52,378 bases of DNA, taken from an uncultured Dorea sp. (GTDB taxonomy: Bacteria; Bacillota; Clostridia; Lachnospirales; Lachnospiraceae). The notes under the pieces are model-generated. The model was not told the origin of the DNA. It did not search any database and was given only the letters and a program-made list of their open reading frames with translations. Location: assembly GCA_947388185.1 (NCBI GenBank), contig CANDQP010000004.1, positions 1 through 52,378 on the forward strand, read 5' to 3'. Position numbers and translations under genes: made by a program. This document shows, piece by piece, positions 8,710-16,572 of the stretch (within the stretch, counting starts at the first letter, position 1; each line of letters begins with the position of its first letter).

Positions 8710-8738
8710 AGTATAACATGTACGGCAAATACTGTAAA
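8710..8738 (-). promoter_or_regulatory. sigmaA-type promoter of MATE-degV
   Basis: Minus strand: TTTACA (8733-8738), 17-bp spacer, TATACT (8710-8715). Transcription would begin near 8703 and run through the hairpin and the structured repeat before the MATE start, giving an about 218-nt leader. Confidence 0.7.
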
Positions 8739-8764
8739 GACATATCAGCATCCGAATACCACTA

Positions 8765-10126
8765 TTAATTTAATTTCACATTCAGATAATTTCTCCCCGA
8801 CAGCGTCTTATTAAAGCAAATGCTGCATACAATGATCAATGTTCCGATCAGGAAACCCCACCAGTTGAACAGCGCCGTCAGGATCAGCAGCTCCAGACGC
8901 ATGAATTTCAGCGCATAGCCAAGTTCGAAGTTCGGCTGGGTATAATTCGCAACTGACACGAATGCCATATATAACATGACCTCCGCATTAAACCACCCGG
9001 ACTGCACCGAGAATTCTCCCATCACCAGGCCGGCGATCACGCTTAAGGGGGTACTCAGCATACTCGGCGTATTAAGCGCCGCCAGACGCAGACCGTCAAT
9101 GGCGATCTCCAGGATCAGCAGCTGAAAGATCAGCGGGATATTGACCGTATCCTTTACCGACACGAAGGCAAATACTTCCGGAAGCCAGTTCAGATTCTGC
9201 ATGAATAACAGAAACACCGGAGTTAAAAATACCGTCATAAATGTGATCAGCCCTCTGGCGATCTTCAGATATACATTGGTCAGGGTCGGGAAATAATAAT
9301 CATTGGCTTCTTCGATCATATCGAAGATTGACGTGGGGAGTATCATTGCCGACGGCGAATTATCTACCAGCAGAACGATCTTCCCCTCCAGCAGACAAGC
9401 GGTCGCCGTATCCGGCCGCTCGGTAAACTTGAATTTGGGGAATGGATTGTACCATTTGCGCTTATATAATTCTTCCGCCAAACTCTGTTGATTCATCCGC
9501 AGCGCGTCTGTTTTGATATTCTTGATCCGGTCGGACACATTCTTCAGCAGCTCCTGATCCACCCGGTCGCTCATATAGCAGATCGCAACATCCGTCCTGG
9601 AACTGTCTCCGATCTCCACCATCTCCATGATCAGATGGGGATCCCGGATCCTTCTTCTCATAAGCGCCGTGTTAAATACGATCGTCTCCACGAATCCGTC
9701 CCGGGAACCCCGAAGCGATTTGTCCTTGTCCGGTTCCTCCACACTTCTTGCCGGATAAGTCCTGCAGTCTATAGCGATACAAGCCTCATAACCCTCGATA
9801 AAAAGGCAGGTGACGCCGGACAGCAGGTTCTTCATGACCTGGTCAAAATCGCCCAGGACATCCACCTCCACATAAGGGACGCACTCCCTTGAGAAACTGG
9901 TCGCATCACCCGGCATATCTTCTTCTGTGATTCCCAAGAATGAATCCAGGATCTTAAGCATAGATTCATCCTTCGTGAATCCGTCTATAAAATAGAACGT
10001 AGCACAACGTCCGCCGATCATGATATCCCGCCGGATGATATCAAAGCTTTCTTTTATCGGAAGTACCTGATTCATATATGCAGTATTCTCTTCCCGCGAG
10101 GCTGTTATCTTTTTTACGTCTGACAT
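8765..10126 (-). CDS. GerA/SpoVAF family spore germination protein
   Basis: About 453 residues. A long cytoplasmic N-terminal region (about 1-265: IGGRCATFYFIDGFTKDE, VDNSPSAMILPTSIFDMIEE) is followed by a C-terminal membrane domain with about five helices. This is the GerAA/SpoVAF architecture, an inner spore membrane protein taking part in nutrient germination. No GerAB or GerAC partner and no other spoVA genes adjoin, so it is a stand-alone member, more like SpoVAF than a complete ger receptor. The second ATG (10126) is 7 nt after GGAGG and fits better than the one at 10132. A sigmaG-like promoter precedes it. Confidence 0.88.
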   Translation of the reverse strand: MSDVKKITASREENTAYMNQVLPIKESFDIIRRDIMIGGRCATFYFIDGFTKDESMLKILDSFLGITEEDMPGDATSFSRECVPYVEVDVLGDFDQVMKNLLSGVTCLFIEGYEACIAIDCRTYPARSVEEPDKDKSLRGSRDGFVETIVFNTALMRRRIRDPHLIMEMVEIGDSSRTDVAICYMSDRVDQELLKNVSDRIKNIKTDALRMNQQSLAEELYKRKWYNPFPKFKFTERPDTATACLLEGKIVLLVDNSPSAMILPTSIFDMIEEANDYYFPTLTNVYLKIARGLITFMTVFLTPVFLLFMQNLNWLPEVFAFVSVKDTVNIPLIFQLLILEIAIDGLRLAALNTPSMLSTPLSVIAGLVMGEFSVQSGWFNAEVMLYMAFVSVANYTQPNFELGYALKFMRLELLILTALFNWWGFLIGTLIIVCSICFNKTLSGRNYLNVKLN

Positions 10127-10163
10127 ATTCATTCCTCCGCTTAATTACTGAATCTATAAGCGT

Positions 10164-10193
10164 TAGCATCCCCCGCATTCTCAGAAAATATAC
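10164..10193 (-). promoter_or_regulatory. putative sigmaG/sigmaF forespore promoter
   Basis: Minus strand: GTATA (10189-10193), exactly 18 bp, then GATGCTA (10164-10170). The sigmaG consensus from Bacillus is GHATR-N18-CATNHTA; only the first -10 base differs. It stands 38 bp before a spore germination gene. Confidence 0.65.
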
Positions 10194-10209
10194 CCAAAAG
10201 CATACAAAA

Positions 10210-10234
10210 AGGACAGCGTAACCTATGCCGTCCT
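10210..10234 (-). terminator. Rho-independent terminator of scpA-scpB-dut
   Basis: Stem AGGACGGC with GCTGTCCT (one G-U pair) and a 9-nt loop, followed on the minus strand by TTTTTG. It lies downstream of the repeat element that follows dut. Confidence 0.8.
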
Positions 10235-10238
10235 CTTT

Positions 10239-10406
10239 TACTAGTACATCATTGCATTAATCTTGAAGTAATAGTGCTTGATATCCGTGTCAGCTGTGCG
10301 TCTGAGAACCGACGGTGTAGCGGGCTACATCTAGGTTCGAAGGCGTGCAGAGGGCATGGATAGCAAGTGCTTATTACTCAAGAATTAATGCAATGATGTA
10401 CTAGTA
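10239..10406. repeat. rod-like inverted-repeat element, copy 2
   Basis: 168 bp, same family as the element at 8518-8653. The ends are inverted repeats starting TACTAGTACATCATTGCATT and ending in its complement. The arms continue almost uninterrupted to the apical stem GGTGTAG/CTACATC (10314-10320 with 10325-10331) with loop CGGG. The central 80 nt match copy 1 closely in the same orientation, and several differences between copies are compensatory. The right end supplies the last sense codon and the stop codon of dut. Confidence 0.87.
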
Positions 10407-10922
10407 ACCAGTCGTGCTTCCCAATCCGCCGTTGCGTACCGCAGTCACGTCATCATCCACCGTTATTCCGTACTCCACAAATATCCCCTGCATGAACCCT
10501 GTGCCTGCTTCTATCTTGACCGTCTTTCCTTCCCTGCTGTCATTGGTGAGCTTGACAAATATGTGACCCTCGTTATCCGAATAGAAATAGTCGCTGTCGA
10601 TGATCCCTACCGTGTTGTTAAGCTGCAGACGGTATTTGAAACCAAGCCCGCTTCTTGGGTAACACTTAAGCACCCAGTCATCCTCCATCTCCACGCGGAT
10701 CCCTGTAGGGATCTTCACCGTCTCTCCGGGCTCCATCGTAATCTCCACCGGCGCGTAGAAATCATATCCGGCAGAACCCGATGTTGCCCTGCACGGCAGA
10801 CGAATCCCATCATAGACCATCTGAATCTCATCGTCTCTGGCTGCAAAACCAAAGACATCCTGGTATCCTTCCTTAAACTGTCCAAAACTTACTTTATGAA
10901 ACTGTGCAATTCTCTTTGCCAC
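10401..10922 (-). CDS. dut: dUTP diphosphatase (dUTPase)
   Basis: 173 residues. dUTPase hydrolyses dUTP to dUMP and diphosphate, keeping uracil out of DNA and feeding dTMP synthesis. The trimeric dUTPase motifs are visible in order: TSGSAGYDFYAP (motif 1), YPRSGLGFKYRL (motif 3 region), NNTVGIIDSDYF (substrate/Mg site) and C-terminal RNGGLGSTTGY (motif 5, the flexible P-loop-like arm). It has an N-terminal extension of about 35 residues relative to short dUTPases. Its final Tyr and stop codons lie inside the terminal repeat of the element at 10239-10406. It follows scpB by 39 bp. Confidence 0.92.
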   Translation of the reverse strand: MAKRIAQFHKVSFGQFKEGYQDVFGFAARDDEIQMVYDGIRLPCRATSGSAGYDFYAPVEITMEPGETVKIPTGIRVEMEDDWVLKCYPRSGLGFKYRLQLNNTVGIIDSDYFYSDNEGHIFVKLTNDSREGKTVKIEAGTGFMQGIFVEYGITVDDDVTAVRNGGLGSTTGY

Positions 10923-10961
10923 GTTCTCACCACCTTTATTTTCATTATAGCAAAAGGGTAA

Positions 10962-11540
10962 TCAGATATCCAGCTTCAACTGAACCTCTTCTTCTGCCTC
11001 TTCCTTGAAGCTCTCCACCTGTTCCGGATTCAGGCTTGGCAGATCATCCACCGACTGAACGCTGAACCTTCTTAAGAATTCCTCCGTAGTCCCAAAAAGA
11101 ATCGGCTTGCCGGGTGCATCAAGCCTCCCTCTCTCACAGACCAGATTGTACTCTACTAATTTGTTCACCGCATGGTCAGACTTCACCCCCCGGATCTTCT
11201 CTACCTCCAGCTTCGTCACCGGCTGCTTATAGGCAATGATCGATAACGTCTCAAGCAGTACATCCGTCAGCACATACTTCTTCGGCTGCTTCGCCACGCG
11301 GATCAGATATTCATACATCTCCTTCTTGGTACACATCTGAAATGCATCCTCAAGCTCTATGATGCGCACTCCGCGGTCTTCCGCCTCGTACTTATCCATC
11401 ATCCGGTGTATCAGCTTCCTGGTCGTATCCGTGTCATGCCCGACCGCCGCCGCGATCTTCGTAAGATCCACGGACTCTCCCATGGTAAATAATACCGCCT
11501 CTATAACTCCCTCTAATCTCTTGATCTCCACTTCTTCCAT
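10962..11540 (-). CDS. scpB: segregation and condensation protein B
   Basis: About 192 residues from MEEVEIKRLEGVIEAVLF. ScpB is the paired winged-helix (kleisin-interacting KITE) subunit of the SMC-ScpAB condensin. Typical features are the VIEAVLFTMGE start, a LETLSIIAYKQPVTKLEVEK helix and RLDAPGKPILFGTT. The start at 11540 follows GGAGAAGGG; an in-frame start at 11573 has no good ribosome-binding site. It lies downstream of scpA as in most Firmicutes. Confidence 0.95.
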   Translation of the reverse strand: MEEVEIKRLEGVIEAVLFTMGESVDLTKIAAAVGHDTDTTRKLIHRMMDKYEAEDRGVRIIELEDAFQMCTKKEMYEYLIRVAKQPKKYVLTDVLLETLSIIAYKQPVTKLEVEKIRGVKSDHAVNKLVEYNLVCERGRLDAPGKPILFGTTEEFLRRFSVQSVDDLPSLNPEQVESFKEEAEEEVQLKLDI

Positions 11541-11611
11541 GATTCCCTTCTCCACCATATCTGTTATCTGCATGCGGCTATCTACGCCGCGTCTGATGCA
11601 CTGCCAAAATA

Positions 11612-12361
11612 TCAGGCGAAGACCTTCGACAGGATCATGATCTCGTCAAAGGGCTGTTCCTGTTCTATCATGATCGTCCCCTCTTTCATAAGCTGCAGAA
11701 CCGCAAGGAAGGTAACCACGATCTGCGTCTTCGATCTCTGCTTCTCCAGAAGCATCCGAAAGCCGAACCTTCGATGATTCTTCGCGTATTCCGTGACATA
11801 GAGCAGCTTATCCGGAAGAGTGATCTCCTCCTTCTCTATCTTCCCGAACTTACTGCGGACAGGATCGATCTTATCCACCTGCCTTCTCATAACCTCCCGG
11901 AATACCTTGTTAAGCTTCACAAGGGTGACATTGGCCAGCAGCTCGTCCAGATCCACAGGCTCCACATATCCCAGAACCTCCTCCGGGATCGTGGGCTTCT
12001 TGTACATCACCTGTTCTCCCTCTACTTGCCTGTCCTTAAGCTCATAAGACATATACTTGTACATCTTATATTCCAGCAATTGCGCTACCAGTTCCTGGCG
12101 CGGGTCTTCTTCTTCGCCTTCTTCATTGACTTCCTTGGGGAGAAGCATCCTGCACTTGATATCCAGAAGCGTCGCCGCCATTACCAGGAATTCGCTCATG
12201 ATATTCAGGTCTTCTTTCTCCATCTCCCGGATATACTCCATATACTGGTTCGTGATTTCGACAATCGGAATATCGTAGATATCAATCTTATTCTTATCTA
12301 TCAAATGTAAAAGCAGGTCTAACGGTCCTTCGAAGACCTGCAGCTTTACCGGAATTCCCAT
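11612..12361 (-). CDS. scpA: segregation and condensation protein A
   Basis: 249 residues starting MGIPVKLQVFEGPLDLLLHL, the kleisin N-terminus that contacts SMC. The C-terminal winged helix (IVVTFLAVLQLMKEG) is intact. ScpA bridges the SMC heads and ScpB in chromosome condensation and segregation. It is the first gene of scpA-scpB-dut. Confidence 0.96.
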   Translation of the reverse strand: MGIPVKLQVFEGPLDLLLHLIDKNKIDIYDIPIVEITNQYMEYIREMEKEDLNIMSEFLVMAATLLDIKCRMLLPKEVNEEGEEEDPRQELVAQLLEYKMYKYMSYELKDRQVEGEQVMYKKPTIPEEVLGYVEPVDLDELLANVTLVKLNKVFREVMRRQVDKIDPVRSKFGKIEKEEITLPDKLLYVTEYAKNHRRFGFRMLLEKQRSKTQIVVTFLAVLQLMKEGTIMIEQEQPFDEIMILSKVFA

Positions 12362-12461
12362 AAACCTCTCCCATACCCTTCTTTCGATAACACAGTTGTA
12401 ATATTATACAGGATTTTCCTCCATTTCTCAAGCCGGAAGTTTGAAAACTTATCTGAAAATA

Positions 12462-13319
12462 TTATCTTAGCTCCACCGCAATTACCTCAGCAGGATTGAA
12501 CAGCCGGATCGGCACCGAGTGAACTCCAAGCCCTCTGCTCACTACCACGCAAGCTTCTCCGACCCGGTAACAGCCACCTGAGAACTTCGGGAACGGTGTG
12601 AAATCCGGCGCGATCACGCCTCCGATCCCCGGTATGCCTATCACCCCTCCATGATAATGTCCGCACAGGATAAGGTCTGCCCCCCACTCCTGATATGCTT
12701 CCACATGCCCGGGATGGTGTGCCAGCAGGATCTCATAAGCTTCCCCGGCCTTCCCGACCCGCTCTTCGATGTCCTTCACCCTGACCTTCCCCTTAGCAGC
12801 GCGCTCATAGCCGCGCATCGGGATCTCCAGCCCCGTGATCCGTAGCCTTGCCCGGCCCCATTGAAAGACCGCAGAATCATTCTCCAGGAAATGGATCCCT
12901 GCCTTAAGAAGCCGCTCCTTATACTCACGGTACGACTGCCTGTATTTCCTTGGCCGTTCCTTAAGCTTCTGCTCATGGTTGCCGTTAGCATAATATACCG
13001 GGCAGATTCTGGGCAGACCCGACAGGAATTCGGCCGTATGCCCGTAAGAATATCCGTCCGTCCGAATCAGCATATCCCCGCCGATCAGGATCAGATCCGG
13101 CTTCTCTTTGGCGATCGCTTCATACAATATCTCATTCTTCTTCCCATACCGGTAGTTGTGAAGATCACTTAAGAATATAAGCTTTCTGCCCCGTTCAAGT
13201 CCGGCAAGCTTCGGCGAATCTGCTGTGTAATGCGTTACCTGAAAACGGCGCAGTTCACGGATGATCTCACCGACCGCCGCCAGCAGGCCGAGCAGGGCTG
13301 TTATAATAAATGGTTTCAA
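12462..13319 (-). CDS. membrane-anchored metallophosphoesterase (YkuE-like)
   Basis: About 285 residues. An N-terminal hydrophobic anchor (FIITALLGLLAAVGEII) is followed by the calcineurin-like phosphoesterase motifs: IFLSDLHNYRYG, LIGGDMLI, YYANGNHEQ, LAHHPGHVEA and LILCGHYHGG. These bind two metal ions. Relatives hydrolyse phosphodiesters such as UDP-diacylglucosamine. I place the start at the TTG at 13319, 7 nt after AGAGGAG. The ATG at 13364 would fall inside the 165-bp tandem repeat, which argues against it. Substrate not determinable. Confidence 0.88.
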   Translation of the reverse strand: MKPFIITALLGLLAAVGEIIRELRRFQVTHYTADSPKLAGLERGRKLIFLSDLHNYRYGKKNEILYEAIAKEKPDLILIGGDMLIRTDGYSYGHTAEFLSGLPRICPVYYANGNHEQKLKERPRKYRQSYREYKERLLKAGIHFLENDSAVFQWGRARLRITGLEIPMRGYERAAKGKVRVKDIEERVGKAGEAYEILLAHHPGHVEAYQEWGADLILCGHYHGGVIGIPGIGGVIAPDFTPFPKFSGGCYRVGEACVVVSRGLGVHSVPIRLFNPAEVIAVELR

Positions 13320-13356
13320 TCTTTTTCTCCTCTTCGATGCTTTCCCGCCGCTCTCG

Positions 13357-13683
13357 GCGTCCATGATACTCGGATTGCTCCGTGCTTATGCACTCCCGCT
13401 ATCCTAAAATACCTCAATTCCGCTCTAAACACGCTCGTTCACTCCGCGCCATTCGCAAAAACGCATCTTCGATGCTTTTTCGCCGCTTCGCGGCTATTTT
13501 GCTCATAAACTGGCGCTCTCAGCGTCCATGATACTCGGATTGCTCCGTGCTTATGCACTCCCGCTATCCTAAAATACCTCAATTCCGCTCTAAACACGCT
13601 CGTTCACTCCGCGCCATTCGCAAAAACGCATCTTCGATGCTTTTTCGCCGCTTCGCGGCTATTTTGCTCATAAACTGGCGCTC
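13357..13683. repeat. 165-bp tandem duplication, two copies
   Basis: Two near-identical 165-bp units (13357-13521 and 13522-13683). Each runs from GCGTCCATGATACTCGG through CACTCCCGCTATCC and CTTCGATGC to a CGCCGCTTCGCGGC hairpin. A degraded part of a third unit (CTTCGATGC, CCCGCCGCT) precedes the first, within the metallophosphoesterase start. There is no believable ORF; the short open frames through it are repeated with it. This fills most of the 530-bp gap between the metallophosphoesterase and pepP genes. Confidence 0.9.
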
Positions 13684-13687
13684 CCTT

Positions 13688-13750
13688 CGTCATTCACCAT
13701 CAGGATGCGTCCTTGTGCCAGCACAAACTTATCCTGATGATGAATGACGA
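13688..13750. repeat. 63-nt intergenic hairpin
   Basis: TCGTCATTCA...ATCAGGAT pairs with ATCCTGAT...TGAATGACGA, and an inner TTGTG/CACAA stem caps it. No T-tract follows on either strand. It directly abuts the 165-bp tandem repeat, so both may belong to one mobile or repetitive intergenic block. Confidence 0.65.
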
Positions 13751-13848
13751 GTGAACTGTAACTCATTATATAATTATTCCTGTTATTTTGCAAATGGATA
13801 TGTTAGAATAATTTATTAGGAAATATAGTAAGAAAGGAAGGGATTGAC

Positions 13849-15636
13849 ATGACAATACCTGAAAAACTCTCCGCGCTTCGGGCTTTGATGGAGGACCGGG
13901 GATACGACGTATATCTGGTCCCCACCGACGATAACCATCAGAGCGAATACGTGGGGGAACATTTTAAAGCGAGAGCATTCATCACAGGCTTTACCGGATC
14001 TGCCGGAACGGCCGTCATCACGAAGACAGAGGCCGGGCTGTTCACGGACGGCAGATACTTTATCCAGGCCGCCAATCAGTTGGAAGGAAGCGGTATCACG
14101 CTCTTCAAGATGGGGCAGCCGGACGTACCGACACTGGAGGATTATATTGCCGACGTAATGCCGGAAGGCGGAACTCTCGGATTCGACGGACGCGTCGTAT
14201 CTATGGGCAGAGGGAAGGCTCTGGAGAAGGCTCTGGAAGACAAACATGCCAAGATCAATTACTCCGAGGATTTGATCGGCCTGATCTGGGAAGACCGGCC
14301 GCCGCTGTCTACGAAGCCGGCATTTGCACTTGGCACCGAGTACACCGGAGAAAGCACCAAAGACAAGCTTGCACGTATCCGCAAGGCTATGGAAGAAGCC
14401 AAGGCAACCGTACACGTGCTCGCCTCGCTGGACGACATCTGCTGGACCACGAACCTGCGCGGGGATGATATCGAATTCTTCCCGCTTCTTCTGTCCTACG
14501 CCATCATTTCCATGAACGATATGCAGTTCTATGTGGACGGGCAGAAGCTGACCGACCAGATGAAATCAGACCTCGCCGAGAATAACATCAAGATCTGTCC
14601 GTACAATGACATCTACGAAGATATCAAGAAACTCGGCGTAAATGAGGCCGTACTGGTAGATCCGGACAAGCTGAATTACGCACTTTACAACAATATTCCT
14701 TCTGAAGCCAAGGTGATTGAACAGCCGAATCCGGAAATTCTCATGAAAGCGATGAAGAATGAGACTGAGATCAAGAATATCATCAACGCACACATAAAAG
14801 ATGGTGTCGCTGTGACCAGATTCATGTACTGGCTCAAGAAGAATATAGGCAAGACCGAGATTACAGAGATCAGCGCCGCCGAGAAGCTTGATTCCTTCCG
14901 CAAGGAACAGGAAGGCTATCTGTGGCAGAGCTTCGAACCGATCTGCGGATCCGGAGAACACGGCGCGATCGTACATTATTCCGCAACACCTGAGACCAAT
15001 ATCCCGGTAACCACCAACGGCTTATTCCTGACAGACACCGGCGGCGGTTATATGGAAGGCTCCACAGACATCACCAGGACATTTGCCTTTGGGGAATTGA
15101 CCGACCGTATGAAGGAAGATTTCACCACCGTCCTGCTATGCAACCTGCATCTGGCCCGTGCCGTGTTCCTGAAAGGTACTGCGGGCTATAACCTGGATGT
15201 ACTGGCAAGGATCCCGGCCTGGGAGCGCGGACTTGACTTCAACCACGGCACCGGCCACGGCGTAGGCTACCTGATGAACATCCACGAAGGTCCTTCCGGT
15301 TTCCGCTGTGCCGTACGCGGCCATGAGAAATGCCCGTTAGAGCCGGGCATGGTCCTCACCAACGAACCTGGTCTCTACATCGAAGGCTCCCACGGTATCC
15401 GCACGGAGAACGAGATGGTGGTGAGAGAAGGACAGAAGACCGAGTACGGACAGTTCCTTTACTTTGAGCCGATCACCTACGTGCCGATCGACCTGGATGC
15501 GGTTAAGCCTGAACTCATGAAACCAGAAGATAAGGAACAGCTCAACGCATATCACGCTAAGGTGTATGAGCTGATCGCTCCGCATCTCAATGAAGAAGAA
15601 CAAGAGTGGCTGAAAGAATATACCAGAGCCATTTAA
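13849..15636 (+). CDS. Xaa-Pro aminopeptidase, M24B family
   Basis: 595 residues, cytosolic. It removes N-terminal residues preceding proline. Two creatinase N-like domains (about 1-300; GFTGSAGTAVIT, FTDGRYFIQA) precede the pita-bread catalytic domain. The dinuclear metal ligands are visible: Asp in LTDTGGGY and STDITRTFAFG, His in NHGTGHGVGYL, Glu in LTNEPGLYIEG and TENEMVV. This is the long, eukaryote-like XPNPEP1-type form. GGAAGG lies upstream of the ATG. It is monocistronic. Confidence 0.95.
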   Translation: MTIPEKLSALRALMEDRGYDVYLVPTDDNHQSEYVGEHFKARAFITGFTGSAGTAVITKTEAGLFTDGRYFIQAANQLEGSGITLFKMGQPDVPTLEDYIADVMPEGGTLGFDGRVVSMGRGKALEKALEDKHAKINYSEDLIGLIWEDRPPLSTKPAFALGTEYTGESTKDKLARIRKAMEEAKATVHVLASLDDICWTTNLRGDDIEFFPLLLSYAIISMNDMQFYVDGQKLTDQMKSDLAENNIKICPYNDIYEDIKKLGVNEAVLVDPDKLNYALYNNIPSEAKVIEQPNPEILMKAMKNETEIKNIINAHIKDGVAVTRFMYWLKKNIGKTEITEISAAEKLDSFRKEQEGYLWQSFEPICGSGEHGAIVHYSATPETNIPVTTNGLFLTDTGGGYMEGSTDITRTFAFGELTDRMKEDFTTVLLCNLHLARAVFLKGTAGYNLDVLARIPAWERGLDFNHGTGHGVGYLMNIHEGPSGFRCAVRGHEKCPLEPGMVLTNEPGLYIEGSHGIRTENEMVVREGQKTEYGQFLYFEPITYVPIDLDAVKPELMKPEDKEQLNAYHAKVYELIAPHLNEEEQEWLKEYTRAI

Positions 15637-15642
15637 CCCAAT

Positions 15643-15678
15643 TGGGGACGTAGTAAACTGCAATTTACTACGTCCCCA
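15643..15678. repeat. perfect hairpin between convergent pepP-like and nudC genes
   Basis: GGGGACGTAGTAAA pairs perfectly with TTTACTACGTCCCC around CTGCAA (15-bp stem with the outer T-A pair). It sits between two convergent stop codons and probably serves as terminator both ways, but lacks a T-tract. I recall near-identical hairpins between genes in other Lachnospiraceae, suggesting a dispersed repeat. Confidence 0.75.
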
Positions 15679-15686
15679 GTCAACGT

Positions 15687-16568
15687 CTATCTTACTCTAT
15701 CCCTGCCTTCTTTAAATACCATCATCATCTCATTCGTAAGGCTCACATCATCCGGCTCTGCCGGTATCTCTTCCCGCTCAAACCACTGGGCGAGAGCCAG
15801 TTCCTCCTCATCCAGCGTCACATCCTCTTCTCCGTCCAGTTCACAGAAGAACCCCATCAGCAGCGTATCTGAAAATGACCAGGGCTGGCTCTTATAGTAC
15901 GTGATATTCTTGACCTTAAGCCCCACTTCCTCCATCACTTCCCGTGCTACCGTCTCCTCCACCGTCTCACCGATCTCCGTGAAGCCGGCAAGCAATGCAT
16001 ATTTCTTATATTCTCTCCCGGCATATTTGGACATCAGAAGACGATTCCCATGAGTCACGGCGATAATGACCGCCGGACAGATCTTAGGATATTCCATCTG
16101 GCGGCACTTGGGACAGTAAAGCATCCGCTCCTTCTGATCCTTCTTAAGAGGCGTACCGCAGCATCCGCAGTAACGGCGGCTCTCATACCATCTATGTAAC
16201 TGCCAGCCCGTAACCCCCGCGAAGCATAAGTGCTTCGGCCCTGCATTACGGAAGATCTGCCGGTCTTCCCATACATACCTGCTGCCGTCTGCCGCAGCTT
16301 CCCCGTCTCCCGCAAGGAAATCCATATCAAAACCACTTCCCAGATAATACCTCATGCCATCAACGGCAAACAAATATGTGTAATCTCCATAGAGCCTGTC
16401 CGCGTCAACGCCCGCCTCTGCCTCCCCGAATGTAGGAAATGCGATCATACCGTCCTGCTGCCGGGCAAGCACCTTGTTCCCGTTATAACAGAGCAGGTAA
16501 TCCTCTTTGGCCGGAGGCTTTGGCCTATATTCGTTCTGATACTGGTACGGCGCTATATCCTGTATCAT
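15687..16568 (-). CDS. nudC: NAD(+) diphosphatase / deNADding enzyme NudC
   Basis: 293 residues. NudC hydrolyses NAD(H) to NMN(H) and AMP and removes 5'-NAD caps from RNA. An N-terminal domain is followed by a zinc ribbon with Cys134, 137, 152 and 155 (CGCC...YCPKC). The Nudix box lies at about 195-217 (GFTEIGETVEET then REVMEEVGL). The NudC-specific SQPWSFSDTLLMGFF, equivalent to the SQPWPFPxS motif, selects NADH. It begins 4 bp after the parC stop and is probably in the parE-parC transcript. Confidence 0.94.
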   Translation of the reverse strand: MIQDIAPYQYQNEYRPKPPAKEDYLLCYNGNKVLARQQDGMIAFPTFGEAEAGVDADRLYGDYTYLFAVDGMRYYLGSGFDMDFLAGDGEAAADGSRYVWEDRQIFRNAGPKHLCFAGVTGWQLHRWYESRRYCGCCGTPLKKDQKERMLYCPKCRQMEYPKICPAVIIAVTHGNRLLMSKYAGREYKKYALLAGFTEIGETVEETVAREVMEEVGLKVKNITYYKSQPWSFSDTLLMGFFCELDGEEDVTLDEEELALAQWFEREEIPAEPDDVSLTNEMMMVFKEGRDRVR

Positions 16569-16572
16569 CCTC

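Noticed and set aside
13357..13683. CRISPR or coding duplication at the 165-bp tandem repeat
   Set aside because: The units are too long and directly abutting, without spacers. Short frames through them have no ribosome-binding site and are interrupted differently in the two copies' flanks.
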